DNA from: CAYRES01 sp964423425
GTDB taxonomy: Bacteria > Actinomycetota > Thermoleophilia > RBG-16-64-13
Length of the DNA stretch: 64,000 nucleotides
NCBI GenBank assembly: GCA_964423425.1
Contig: CAYRES010000001.1
Location: 124,001 to 188,000, forward strand
Direction of reading: 5' to 3'
This document shows, piece after piece, positions 17,441-26,271 of the stretch (positions are counted from its first letter, which is position 1; every line of letters starts with the position of its first letter). A program made the translations under genes and the position numbers. Below the pieces are notes generated by a model. It made no database searches. It was not told the origin of the DNA and was given only the letters and a program-made list of their open reading frames with translations.

Positions 17441-17618
17441 GATCACCTCCACACTGGGTCACCGGCGAGCCAGGACTGCCGGGTTGGTGCTGTATCCTGC
17501 CGGTCCCCGCAGAATTCCTCTTGGGTTGCTGCGGTGTCCCATAATCGAGTTTACCAGCGGGCCGTGCTAGACTGCGCACGTCGTTACCACACCCGAGATC
17601 ACCTCCAAGGAGGAGCTC

Positions 17619-19709
17619 ATGACTGAGGCGGCCTCGGATACCCCCGCCTGCTTCACCGAGCTTGACCGGCTCGCCACCAACACCATTCGTACGTTGACGA
17701 TGGACGCCGTGCAGAGGGCCAATTCCGGGCATCCCGGCATGCCGATGGGGGCGGCGGCGATGGCCCACGTGTTGTTCACCCGGCATCTGCGCTATGCGTC
17801 GGGCCATCCGGATTGGCCCGATCGCGACCGATTCATACTGAGTGCCGGCCATGGCTCCATGCTCTTGTATGCGCTTCTGCATCTCGCCGGTTACGCGGTG
17901 TCGCTCGACGATATCAAGGCTTTCCGGCAGTGGGGCAGCATCACGCCCGGCCATCCGGAGCGGGGGCTCACCCCGGGTGTCGAGGTCACCACGGGTCCTC
18001 TGGGCCAGGGTTGTGCGAACGGCGTGGGCATGGCTGCTGCTGAGGCTTTTCTCGCCCACCTCTTCAATCGCCCCGATTTCGATCTGGTGGACCACTTCAC
18101 CTACGCCATGGTCAGTGACGGCGATCTCATGGAGGGTGTCTCCGCCGAGGCGGCCTCTCTGGCCGGGCATCTGGGCTTGGGAAAGCTCGTCTACCTCTAC
18201 GACGACAACCACATCACCATCGAAGGCCCGACTGCGCTCGCCTTCTCCGAAGACGTGGGCCATCGTTTCGCGGCTTACGGGTGGCACGTGCTGCAGGTCA
18301 CCGAAGGCAATGATTTCGAGCTCATCCACCAGGCACTGGTTCGCGCCAAGGAGGTTCTTGACCGCCCCAGTCTCGTCATGGTGCGCACGGAGATCGCCTA
18401 TGGAAGTCCACACAAGGCAGGCTCGGCCGAGGCGCACGGAGCGCCGCTCGGGGTCGAGGAGGTGAGGTTGGCGAAGAAGGCGCTCGGCTGGGACGAGGAG
18501 CAGGAGTTCCTCGTGCCCGAAGAGGTGCGTGCCCTCTACCGCGAGGCGGCGGAGCGGGGTGAGAAGGAGCATGCCTCCTGGCAGGAGTCCCTCGCCGCCT
18601 ATGAGCGTCTGCATCCGGGGGAGGCGGAGCAATTCCGCCGGGCCGTGGCCGGTGAACTACCGCCCGGCTGGAGCGCCGCCCTGCCTACCTTCGAGTCCGG
18701 CGAGAAATCACTGGCCACACGGGCTGCGTCCGGCAAGGTGCTTAACGCGATTGCGCCGCTCATTCCCACCTTGGTCGGCGGCTCGGCCGACTTGGGACCA
18801 TCCAACAACACCACTCTCAACCCCACGGACTCGTGGCTGCCCGGCACCTTCCAGAAGCGCTTTCGCGGCGGCCGGAACCATCACTTCGGAGTGCGCGAGC
18901 ACGGTATGGGCGCTTTCCTGAACGGCATGGCTCTGCACGGAGGCGTCATCCCCTACGGGGGCACCTTCCTGGTGTTCTCTGACTACATGCGGCCATCCAT
19001 TCGCTTGGCGGCGCTCTCCGGGGCGCACGTCATCTATGTCTTCACCCACGACAGCATAGGAGTGGGGGAGGATGGCCCCACCCACCAGCCCATCGAGCAC
19101 TTGGCCTCCCTAAGAGCCATTCCAGGTCTGGTCGTCATCCGTCCCAGTGACGCCAACGAGGTCGGCGTGGCCTGGCGGACGGCACTCGAAGATGTGCAGG
19201 GGCCTACCGCACTTGTGTTGACCCGCCAGACGGTGCCCACGCTCGACCGTTCGGCCGGCCTCGGGCCCGCAGAGGCTGCGGCCAAGGGGGCCTACATACT
19301 GGTCGAGGCGGAGGGGGGTGAGCCGGAGGCCGTCCTCATAGGCACCGGTTCCGAGGTGGCGGTCGCGCTCGAGGCGCGGACGTTGCTGACCGAGGAGGGG
19401 CTTCGCGTGCGGGTGGTGGCCATGCCCAGCTTCGAGCTCTTCGAGAGCCAGCCAGCCGCCTACCGGGAGACGGTGTTGCCTCCCGGCATCCAGGCCCGAG
19501 TGTCGGTGGAGGCCGGCACCACCTTCGGCTGGGAGCGCTACGTCGGTGTAAAGGGCCGTGCTGTGGGTATAGATACCTTCGGTGCGTCGGCACCGGCCGG
19601 CCGGCTGTTCGCGGAGTTCGGCATCACGCCCGAACGAGTGGCGGCTGAGGCTCGGGCGGTGCTTGGCGGTGTGTGCGGCCGATCCGGCGAGCAAGGAGCT
19701 TCAGCATGA
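17619..19709 (+). CDS. tkt: Transketolase
   Basis: 696 aa, full length. A ThDP-dependent enzyme that moves two-carbon units in the non-oxidative pentose phosphate pathway. N-terminal ANSGHPGMPMGAA, TTGPLGQGCANGVGMA, then the ThDP/metal motif VSDGDLMEGVSAE and YDDNHITIEG are followed by the pyrimidine-domain FGVREHGMGA and the C-terminal domain. AAGGAGGAG lies 6 nt before the ATG. It is the first gene of tkt-tal-zwf-opcA. The 178-nt region shared with divergent putA must hold both promoters, but I see no good match there. Confidence 0.97.
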   Translation: MTEAASDTPACFTELDRLATNTIRTLTMDAVQRANSGHPGMPMGAAAMAHVLFTRHLRYASGHPDWPDRDRFILSAGHGSMLLYALLHLAGYAVSLDDIKAFRQWGSITPGHPERGLTPGVEVTTGPLGQGCANGVGMAAAEAFLAHLFNRPDFDLVDHFTYAMVSDGDLMEGVSAEAASLAGHLGLGKLVYLYDDNHITIEGPTALAFSEDVGHRFAAYGWHVLQVTEGNDFELIHQALVRAKEVLDRPSLVMVRTEIAYGSPHKAGSAEAHGAPLGVEEVRLAKKALGWDEEQEFLVPEEVRALYREAAERGEKEHASWQESLAAYERLHPGEAEQFRRAVAGELPPGWSAALPTFESGEKSLATRAASGKVLNAIAPLIPTLVGGSADLGPSNNTTLNPTDSWLPGTFQKRFRGGRNHHFGVREHGMGAFLNGMALHGGVIPYGGTFLVFSDYMRPSIRLAALSGAHVIYVFTHDSIGVGEDGPTHQPIEHLASLRAIPGLVVIRPSDANEVGVAWRTALEDVQGPTALVLTRQTVPTLDRSAGLGPAEAAAKGAYILVEAEGGEPEAVLIGTGSEVAVALEARTLLTEEGLRVRVVAMPSFELFESQPAAYRETVLPPGIQARVSVEAGTTFGWERYVGVKGRAVGIDTFGASAPAGRLFAEFGITPERVAAEARAVLGGVCGRSGEQGASA

Positions 19710-20875
19710 CAGACGTTCACGAACAGAACCCCCTTCAACGACTCTACGCGGCCGGCCAGAGCATCTGGTACGACAACATCAGCCGGCAGTTACTCACGGG
19801 CGGCGGGCTCGCCACGATGATCAAGGACGATGCTGTCGTGGGGGTGACGTCGAACCCCACGATCTTCCACCGGGCCATCTCGGAAGGGGTCGACTACGAC
19901 GAAGCCCTTGGCGACCTCGCCCGTGCCGGGCTGCCCACCTCCCAAGCACTCGACGTGCTCATGGCTCAAGACATCGCCATGGCCGCCGACATCCTCCTGC
20001 CGGTGTGGCAGCAGACGGGGGGCAAGGACGGCTGGGTGAGTATCGAGGTGTCGCCGCACCTCGCCCACGACACTGACGCCACCGTCGCCGATGCCCACCG
20101 CATCGCCTATCTGGTCGATCGCCCCAACATCCTGGTGAAGGTCCCGGCCACCAAGGCCGGGGTGGAGGCCGTGCGCCGCTTGGTGGCAGGAGGGGCGTGC
20201 ATCAACGTCACCCTCATCTTCTCCCTCGCGCGCCATCGGGAGGTGATGGAGGCCTACCTGTCCGGACTCGAAGAGCTGGCCAGGCGTATCGGGGAGGGGG
20301 AGGAGCTTCCTGACGTCTCAGCCGTCGCCGGAGTGGCGAGCTTCTTCGTGAGCCGGGTCGACAGCAAAATCGATGTCCGTCTCGAGAAGAAGGCTGAGGA
20401 GTTGCGGGCCGTCGGGCGTGAGGAGGAGGCGGAACGTTGTCTCGCCTTGAGAGGCACGGCGGCGGTGGCGAACGCCACGCTTGCCTACCAGGAGTTCCTC
20501 GAGGTGTTCTCGGGCCCGCGTTGGGAAGCGCTCGCCACCGAGGACGCTCGTCCCCAGCGGCCGCTCTGGGCCTCCACGGGCACCAAGAACCCGCACTACT
20601 CCGACGTCAAGTACGTCGAGGAGCTCATAGGTCCCTTGACGGTCAACACCATGCCCGAAGCCACGCTCGTAGCCTTCCGCGACCACGGTATCGTGGCGCC
20701 GTCCCTCACGGCGGATGTTGAGGGAGCGAGGGAGCGCTTGGCCGCGCTCGAGCAGATGGGGATCGACATGGACGCCGTGACCACGGAACTCGAGGCGGAA
20801 GGTGTGAAGGCCTTCGTCGACTCATGGGACCAGCTACTGGCTGTCTTGGAGAGAAGACTCGCCGAATCGACCTGA
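19706..20875 (+). CDS. tal: Transaldolase
   Basis: 389 aa, the longer actinobacterial form. It exchanges dihydroxyacetone units between sedoheptulose-7-P and glyceraldehyde-3-P. Visible blocks: GVTSNPTIFHRAI, GWVSIEVSPHLAHD, NILVKVPATKAGVEAVR with the Schiff-base Lys, NVTLIFSLARHREVMEAY and ASTGTKNPHYSDVKYVEEL. ATG overlaps the tkt stop (ATGA), indicating translational coupling. SD AAGGAG lies within the tkt end. Confidence 0.96.
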   Translation: MTDVHEQNPLQRLYAAGQSIWYDNISRQLLTGGGLATMIKDDAVVGVTSNPTIFHRAISEGVDYDEALGDLARAGLPTSQALDVLMAQDIAMAADILLPVWQQTGGKDGWVSIEVSPHLAHDTDATVADAHRIAYLVDRPNILVKVPATKAGVEAVRRLVAGGACINVTLIFSLARHREVMEAYLSGLEELARRIGEGEELPDVSAVAGVASFFVSRVDSKIDVRLEKKAEELRAVGREEEAERCLALRGTAAVANATLAYQEFLEVFSGPRWEALATEDARPQRPLWASTGTKNPHYSDVKYVEELIGPLTVNTMPEATLVAFRDHGIVAPSLTADVEGARERLAALEQMGIDMDAVTTELEAEGVKAFVDSWDQLLAVLERRLAEST

Positions 20876-20941
20876 GCCGACGTACGGAGACCGGCGCTGC
20901 TCGCAGGTGCGGTGCAGCCCGGCAGCGGAAGGGGACGAGGT

Positions 20942-22501
20942 ATGCAGAGTGCCCGGTCTGGGGATGTGGATCTCTCCGCCAACCCTCTGAGAGAGGGCGG
21001 GCGGCTCCGGCCCCTGCCGGAACCAGGCACCATGATCATCTTGGGGGCTTCGGGCGATCTCGCGAACCGCAAGCTCATACCCTCCTTGTACCGATTGTTC
21101 GAGGCGGGGCAGCTGCCGGCCGGGTTCTCTGTGGTGGGCTTCGCCCGGCGGGAATGGTCCCACGACGAATTCCGCGCCGTCGTGCGCGAGAGTCTCGACA
21201 CGCATCTGGGTGAACCGGTTTCGGAGGAGGTGTGGGAGGGGTTCGCCTCCGGGCTCTTCTTCTGTCCCGGGGATTTCTCGCAGCGGCTCGCCTACCGGTC
21301 GCTCCAGGACCTCATCAGCGTCATCGACCGTGAGCGCGTGCGCACCGGCAACCGGGTCTTCTACTTGGCCGTTCCACCCTCCACGTATGCCGAGGTCATC
21401 GATCACCTGGGCGAGACCGGCCTGGGCAGCCTCGAGGCCATGCCGGGCTGCGCCCGCATAGTGGTCGAAAAACCCTTCGGCGGCGACCGTGCCGGCGCGA
21501 GAGCCCTCAACCGCTTGTTGTGGCGCTGGTTCCGGGAAGAACAGATCTACCGGATCGACCACTACCTGGGCAAAGAGACCGTTCAGAACATACTGGTCTT
21601 CAGGTTGGCTAACGGCATCTTCGAACCGGTGTGGAACCGGGACTACGTCGACCATGTGCAGATCACGGTGGCGGAGGATCTGGGCGTAGAGAGGCGCGGC
21701 CGCTACTACGAAGAGGCGGGTGCCCTGCGGGATATGATCCAGAACCATGTGCTGCAGCTTCTCGCGCTCGTGGCCATGGAACCCCCGGCTGCCTTCGAGC
21801 CGGAGGCGGTGCGGGACGAGAAGGCAAAGGTGTTAAAGGCCGTCAGGCGGTTCTCGGACGCTTCGCAGGTGGCGGAGGACGTCGCCGCCGGCCGGTATGA
21901 GTCGGGCGTTGTGGCGGGCCGGCGGGTGAGAGGCTACCGGCAGGAGGAGTACGTGGCGGCGGATTCGGTCACCGAGACCTTCGTGGCCCTCCGTCTGTTT
22001 GTCGACAACTGGAGGTGGGCCGGCGTTCCTTTCTATCTTCGCACGGGGAAACGGCTGGCCAAGCGGGTCACGGAGATCGCGATAGAGTTCAGGCAACCCC
22101 CCCTGCTCGTGTTCGGCAGCGAAGCGGCATCGGAGTCAGAAGCCAACGTGTTGGCCATGCGCATCCAGCCGGACGAGGGAATCAGCCTGAAGTTCTCCTC
22201 CAAAGTGCCGGGCCCGTCCATCCATGTCCATCCGGTTCACATGGAATTCCGCTACGGCTCTGCGTTCGGAGGTAGGAGTGCCGACGCCTACGAGCGACTC
22301 CTGCTCGACACCATGCTGGGCGATGCCACGCTGTTCAACAGGGAGGACGCGGTGGAAGCGGCCTGGGCCCTGGTCGATGAAGTGCGGGCCGCCTGGACCG
22401 AGGCGGAGATGGTGCCGGAAGCCTACCCGGCGGGTGGTTGGGGCCCGGCGGAGTCGGCGCAACTACTTGCGAGGGACGGCAGGCAGTGGCGGAGGTTGTG
22501 A
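20942..22501 (+). CDS. zwf: Glucose-6-phosphate 1-dehydrogenase
   Basis: 519 aa. It oxidises glucose-6-P to 6-phosphogluconolactone with NADP. The nucleotide loop is ILGASGDLANRKL and the active site is RIDHYLGKETVQN with the catalytic His. VVEKPFGGD and VQITVAEDLGVE are also present. ATG at 20942 leaves a 27-residue N-terminal extension before the Rossmann fold, common in actinobacteria; an upstream ATG at 20912 is less likely. pgl and gnd are not in this window. Confidence 0.96.
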   Translation: MQSARSGDVDLSANPLREGGRLRPLPEPGTMIILGASGDLANRKLIPSLYRLFEAGQLPAGFSVVGFARREWSHDEFRAVVRESLDTHLGEPVSEEVWEGFASGLFFCPGDFSQRLAYRSLQDLISVIDRERVRTGNRVFYLAVPPSTYAEVIDHLGETGLGSLEAMPGCARIVVEKPFGGDRAGARALNRLLWRWFREEQIYRIDHYLGKETVQNILVFRLANGIFEPVWNRDYVDHVQITVAEDLGVERRGRYYEEAGALRDMIQNHVLQLLALVAMEPPAAFEPEAVRDEKAKVLKAVRRFSDASQVAEDVAAGRYESGVVAGRRVRGYRQEEYVAADSVTETFVALRLFVDNWRWAGVPFYLRTGKRLAKRVTEIAIEFRQPPLLVFGSEAASESEANVLAMRIQPDEGISLKFSSKVPGPSIHVHPVHMEFRYGSAFGGRSADAYERLLLDTMLGDATLFNREDAVEAAWALVDEVRAAWTEAEMVPEAYPAGGWGPAESAQLLARDGRQWRRL

Positions 22502-22508
22502 GGTGGCC

Positions 22509-23816
22509 ATGAGAGAGCACTTGGCCGATGTACCTCTCGCCGAGGTCGATCGCGTCTTGAGCGGCCTGTGGGGGCGCGCCACCTCGGGCGGGGAGGAAGG
22601 GAGTACGTTCCGCATGCGGGGCCTCAACCTGGTGGTGCTGTGTTTCGCCGGGACATCTGTCGAGCCGGTGATCCACACTCTGCGAGAGCTCTCCGGCCGG
22701 AGTCCGGCCAGAATGATCCTGGTGACGGAAGAGGCAGGGAGCCGTGCTTTGGCCTCGAAGGGTTCGACTGCCAAGGCCGATCCGCCCGAATCCGCCGAGC
22801 CTCGAGAACGCACTCCGTTCCAAGACCCCACCGATGGGGAAGACCCCGCCGAGTCCCGAGACCCCACAGTACAGGCCCATATCCTGTTCGAGTGTGGAGG
22901 CGAATCCACGGACAGGGTTCACGCCTGTTTCGAGCTCGTGCAGATAGATGCCCAGCGAAAGGACATGGAGCAGATAGAGGGCCTTCTCGCTCCGGTGTTG
23001 ATCGTGGGCCTGCCCACCGTGGTGTGGGTGCCGCGCGGCGATGAGGGAGTGTTACGCGTACTGAAGGCGGTGGCTGACGCTGTTGACCACATCATCACAG
23101 ACTCCGCCGGTTTCCCCGATCCGGTGACCGGGGTGGTCGAGCTCCAGAGGTTGACTGAGGTGCTGCCCGGGCGCGTAGTGTTGAGCGACTTGAGTTGGAC
23201 GAGGCTCACTCCCTGGCGGGAGATGATCGCCGAGCTCTTCGAGGTCAGGGAGAGAAGATCCATGCTGGGTCGCATCGAGCGTGTGCTCGTCACCTACGGC
23301 AGTGAAGCCACCATGCCGGGTGCGGGGTATGCTGATTGGCGGCCGGCGGCGGCCCGATCCCTCCTGCTCGTGGCCTGGTTGGCTTCCCGTCTTGGTTGGC
23401 AGCCCAGGCCGGAAGGCTGGGCGGTCGAGGGGGACGCGCTGGTGACCCGCTTCGATCGCCTGGGAGGTAGGTCGGACGGGGGAACCTTGCGGGTCGAACT
23501 GCAGCCCCACCGGTGCCGGCCGGGAACCTTCGGCGGGGTGGAGTCCGTGACTCTCGAGATTGCCCGGAGCAGCTCCGGTGAGGAGGAGGCGGTCTTGACC
23601 TTCACCCGTTCACCCGAGAGCGGGGTGTGCGCCGCCCGGGTGCGACGCAGCGGTGCCGACGACCAGGTTCGTACCCTGGAGGTTCCGCTGCCGGGTGAGG
23701 CCGATCTCCTCTCTGAGGAGCTGTCGTATCATGGGCGGGACGGTGTCTTCAGGGAGGCGCTGGCCATGGCCGCCGGGCTCGCCGCACTCTCGGGGAGCGC
23801 GGGCCTGGGCGAGTGA
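22509..23816 (+). CDS. opcA: OpcA-like glucose-6-phosphate dehydrogenase assembly protein
   Basis: About 435 aa. It matches OpcA, which activates Zwf allosterically and is found in cyanobacteria and actinobacteria. Recognisable parts are an N-terminal RMRGLNLVVLCF segment, LLAPVLIVGLPTVVWVPRGD in the middle and LSDLSWTRLTPWREMIAELF in the C-terminal half. A poorly conserved acidic/Pro-rich insert lies near residues 80-120. It follows zwf within 8 nt. A GTG at 22503 has better spacing from GGAGGT (22491-22496) and could be the true start. Confidence 0.86.
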   Translation: MREHLADVPLAEVDRVLSGLWGRATSGGEEGSTFRMRGLNLVVLCFAGTSVEPVIHTLRELSGRSPARMILVTEEAGSRALASKGSTAKADPPESAEPRERTPFQDPTDGEDPAESRDPTVQAHILFECGGESTDRVHACFELVQIDAQRKDMEQIEGLLAPVLIVGLPTVVWVPRGDEGVLRVLKAVADAVDHIITDSAGFPDPVTGVVELQRLTEVLPGRVVLSDLSWTRLTPWREMIAELFEVRERRSMLGRIERVLVTYGSEATMPGAGYADWRPAAARSLLLVAWLASRLGWQPRPEGWAVEGDALVTRFDRLGGRSDGGTLRVELQPHRCRPGTFGGVESVTLEIARSSSGEEEAVLTFTRSPESGVCAARVRRSGADDQVRTLEVPLPGEADLLSEELSYHGRDGVFREALAMAAGLAALSGSAGLGE

Positions 23817-23836
23817 GGGCGGTGGCCGCACCGTCA

Positions 23837-23865
23837 TTGCCCGGGGAGGCCGGCTTCGCTAGAAT
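23837..23865 (+). promoter_or_regulatory. Sigma-70-type promoter for pyrR
   Basis: TTGCCC (23837-23842), a 17-bp spacer and TAGAAT (23860-23865) form a good housekeeping-type promoter 92 nt upstream of the pyrR start. The leader between them holds no PyrR-binding consensus, so pyrR itself seems not to be controlled by its own RNA element. Confidence 0.55.
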
Positions 23866-23957
23866 CCAGGCTTGGACGGCCTGTGTGAAGGGCTTGACGC
23901 GGCCGGCAGCGACGCATGTCCGGCGGGAGGGGGGCTCTTGTGGAAAACGAGGGGGAG

Positions 23958-24530
23958 ATGACTCATTACCACGCACGCGATACAGTGGTCCTACTCGACT
24001 CCCGGCGCCTCGAGCGCAGTTTGGCACGAATCGCCCACGAGATCGCCGAGCAGACCGCCGACAGTGAGAGCTTGGCCTTCGTCGGCATCCACGACCGCGG
24101 TGTCGAGTTGGCGTGGCGGCTGGCCGACCTGTTCGAACAGTTCAACGGTTTTCGTCCGCCGACCGGCTCCATCGACATCACCTTCTACCGAGACGATATC
24201 GATACCAGGCCTCCTTCGCTCGCCTACGAGCAGCCCCAGGTGAAGTCCACCAACATTCCTTTCAACGTGCAGGACGCCACCATCGTCTTGGTTGACGACG
24301 TCCTGCAGACCGGGCGCACTATCAGGGCCGCCATCGAGGCGATCTTCGACTACGGCCGTCCGGCGGCTGTGAGGTTGGCCGTACTCATCGACCGGGGGCA
24401 CAGGGAGTTGCCCATCCGTCCCGATTTCGTGGGCAAGAATGTTCCCACCAGCAGGGCGGAACGAGTTATCGTACATCTTGTGGAGACCGACGGCATCGAC
24501 GAAGTGGTACTGCAGAAGCCGGAGGCGTAG
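23958..24530 (+). CDS. pyrR: Pyrimidine regulatory protein PyrR / uracil phosphoribosyltransferase
   Basis: About 190 aa. A type I phosphoribosyltransferase fold with the PRPP loop IVLVDDVLQTGRTIRAA, plus TPxx-like GSIDITFYRDDI and LIDRGHRELPIRPDFVGKN, which are PyrR hallmarks. PyrR binds UMP and then an mRNA hairpin to reduce pyr expression. Two matching hairpins are present downstream. Start ATG 23958 follows GAGGGGGAG; GTG 23940 after GGGAGGGGGG is nearly as good. Enzyme activity is likely but cannot be shown here. Confidence 0.95.
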   Translation: MTHYHARDTVVLLDSRRLERSLARIAHEIAEQTADSESLAFVGIHDRGVELAWRLADLFEQFNGFRPPTGSIDITFYRDDIDTRPPSLAYEQPQVKSTNIPFNVQDATIVLVDDVLQTGRTIRAAIEAIFDYGRPAAVRLAVLIDRGHRELPIRPDFVGKNVPTSRAERVIVHLVETDGIDEVVLQKPEA

Positions 24531-24597
24531 AATCGCCGGGCGGTACGGGAGAGGCGGCCCGCCGGCCGTCGGTCCGGTGCCACGGCAGGCGTAGCGT

Positions 24598-24627
24598 CCT
24601 TTAAACGAGCCCCGTGAGGCCGAAAGG
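24598..24627 (+). promoter_or_regulatory. PyrR-binding RNA element in front of pyrB
   Basis: A 30-nt hairpin. Outer stem CCTTT (24598-24602) pairs with AAAGG (24623-24627), with an internal AAA bulge, then CG/CG and GCC/GGC pairs enclosing hexaloop CCGTGA. It matches the PyrR consensus loop CNGNGA and flanking GGY. The 3' arm overlaps the pyrB SD (AAGGGAG), so PyrR-UMP binding would hide it and block translation. This is the mechanism described for mycobacterial pyr genes. Confidence 0.85.
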
Positions 24628-24635
24628 GAGTTGGC

Positions 24636-25562
24636 ATGCACCTCATCTCCATCGACGACTTGTCCGCAAGCGACATAGAGGCTCTGTTCCACCTCTCTGA
24701 CGGGTTTCTCGAAGTTGCCTCGCGCCCCATCAAGAAGGTGCCCACATTGCGGGGGCGCACACAGGTGGACATGTTCTTCGAACCCTCCACGCGAACCCAG
24801 GCGTCATTCGAGCTTGCCGGTAAGCGTCTCTCGGCCGATGTGATCAACGTCAAGGGCTCGTCTTCCTCCGTGACCAAGGGGGAGAGCCTGAAAGACACCA
24901 TTCTCACCCTCGAGAGCTACCGCCCCGACATCATCGTCATCCGCCACTCGGCGGTGGGGGCCGCGCGTATGGCCACCGCCTACACGAACGCCTCAGTGGT
25001 CAACGCCGGCGACGGGACCGGGGAGCACCCCACCCAGTGCCTGCTCGACCTTTACAGTCTGCGGCGGGTGTACGGGAATCTCAGTGGCCTCAAGGCGGCC
25101 ATCGTGGGCGACGTGTTGAACAGCAGGGTGGCCCGCTCGAACATCTTCGGCTTCCGCAAGATGGGCATAGACGTGCGGCTGGTGGGGCCGCCCACGCTCA
25201 TGCCTCCGGGCATCGAGGAATGGGGTATTCCCGTCTACTACGACCTCGAAGCCCTGGCCGACGTCGATGTGATCTACCTCCTGCGCATGCAACTCGAGCG
25301 CGTGCAGGGAAGACTGGCAGCGGTGCCGTCGCTGCGTGAGTACAGCCGGGTGTGGGGGGTCGCGCCGTATCGTCTGCGACCGGAGCAGAAGGTGATGCAC
25401 CCGGGTCCCATCAACCGTGGGGTGGAGCTGACCGGCGATCTGGCCGATGATCAGCGTTCACTCATACTCCACCAGGTCGAATCGGGTCTCGCCGTGCGTA
25501 TGGCAATCCTTTATCAGGCGCTTGGCCCGCATGAGGAGTCACCAGTCTCTGCTGTGGGGTAG
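24636..25562 (+). CDS. pyrB: Aspartate carbamoyltransferase catalytic subunit
   Basis: 308 aa, normal length. It condenses carbamoyl phosphate with aspartate in UMP synthesis. The carbamoyl-phosphate loop FFEPSTRTQASFELA is present, with VIRHSAVGAARMA, GDGTGEHPTQCLLDLY, GDVLNSRVARSNI and VMHPGPINRGVEL. No pyrI regulatory subunit follows. ATG at 24636 is downstream of the PyrR hairpin that covers its SD. The gene ends before a convergent terminator, and pyrC is 2.4 kb further on. Confidence 0.97.
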   Translation: MHLISIDDLSASDIEALFHLSDGFLEVASRPIKKVPTLRGRTQVDMFFEPSTRTQASFELAGKRLSADVINVKGSSSSVTKGESLKDTILTLESYRPDIIVIRHSAVGAARMATAYTNASVVNAGDGTGEHPTQCLLDLYSLRRVYGNLSGLKAAIVGDVLNSRVARSNIFGFRKMGIDVRLVGPPTLMPPGIEEWGIPVYYDLEALADVDVIYLLRMQLERVQGRLAAVPSLREYSRVWGVAPYRLRPEQKVMHPGPINRGVELTGDLADDQRSLILHQVESGLAVRMAILYQALGPHEESPVSAVG

Positions 25563-25677
25563 GGATTCGTGCCACCTGTCGCGGGCTCGGTGGGCAGAAA
25601 GCGGCCTTACCGATGGCGGGAAGGCGCAGTCCGTGCGGAGACCTGCAACCACCCTTTCCTTCTGCCCTCTACGTGTT

Positions 25678-25698
25678 TCGGCCGCGTGTGGCGGCCGA
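25678..25698. terminator. Hairpin between convergent pyrB and the zinc-ribbon gene
   Basis: TCGGCCGC (25678-25685) and GCGGCCGA (25691-25698) form an 8-bp GC stem with a GTGTG loop. No U-tract follows in the + direction. It lies just past the end of the minus-strand gene. Confidence 0.5.
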
Positions 25699-25708
25699 GC
25701 CGTTCGTC

Positions 25709-26110
25709 CTATTCGGGCGGGATGTAGTTGTGGCCCTTGCGCGAATGTGAGAGCCGCGGCCTGAACGCCTGTTCTTTGATGAGGGCGGCCAACTCATCCG
25801 GTTCGGCGAGCATGCAGTAGCGATCATCGCCGTCCTTTACTCTGAGGACGACGCACCCCTCGTCCACTTCGATCTCATAGATGGTGTTCAACGGGACGAC
25901 ATCGGGAGCGTCGCTGTTCATGCCTATCAAGACGGCTTCTGTGGTGAGCTGCATCTCTCCGTTATCCCAGAGAGTGCGTTCCTCGCCGGTGCCCGCCTGG
26001 AGGCCGGCTTCCTTCAGCTCTTCCGGTCGATCGAGCGCGGCGCTGCAGTTATGACAGAAGCGCTCTGACTCAGCGTTTTCGGTACCACAGTTGTAGCAGA
26101 TCTTGCTCAT
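25709..26110 (-). CDS. Zinc-ribbon domain protein of unknown function
   Basis: 133 aa. An N-terminal zinc ribbon, ICYNCGTENAESERFCHNC (two CxxC pairs at about 5-22), is followed by a beta-rich domain. That domain contains LWDNGEMQLTTEAVLIGMN and YEIEVDEGCVVLRVKDGDDR and resembles a PH-like or GRAM-like fold. There is no membrane segment. It is the only gene on this strand before the reductase homologue and is separated from it by about 160 nt. The role is unknown. Confidence 0.8.
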   Translation of the reverse strand: MSKICYNCGTENAESERFCHNCSAALDRPEELKEAGLQAGTGEERTLWDNGEMQLTTEAVLIGMNSDAPDVVPLNTIYEIEVDEGCVVLRVKDGDDRYCMLAEPDELAALIKEQAFRPRLSHSRKGHNYIPPE

Positions 26111-26271
26111 GGCGCACCCACCATCCTTTCCGCCGGCTCCGTAGTGCTTCGGGAGTCGAATCCACTGCTCTTCATGTACCCGCGGGTGATGGCGTCTATG
26201 CCGAGAAGACGTGGACGATTGTGTCTGTCTTGGGAAATCGGCTCACATGGGCGGATCGGCCGGCAAGAGGA

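Noticed and set aside
17545..17573. Promoter for tkt around TAGACT (17568)
   Set aside because: No -35-like box lies 15-19 bp upstream, so it was not listed.
23866..23957. Third PyrR element in the pyrR leader
   Set aside because: No GTGAGGCC-type loop or CCTTT/AAAGG pairing was found there.
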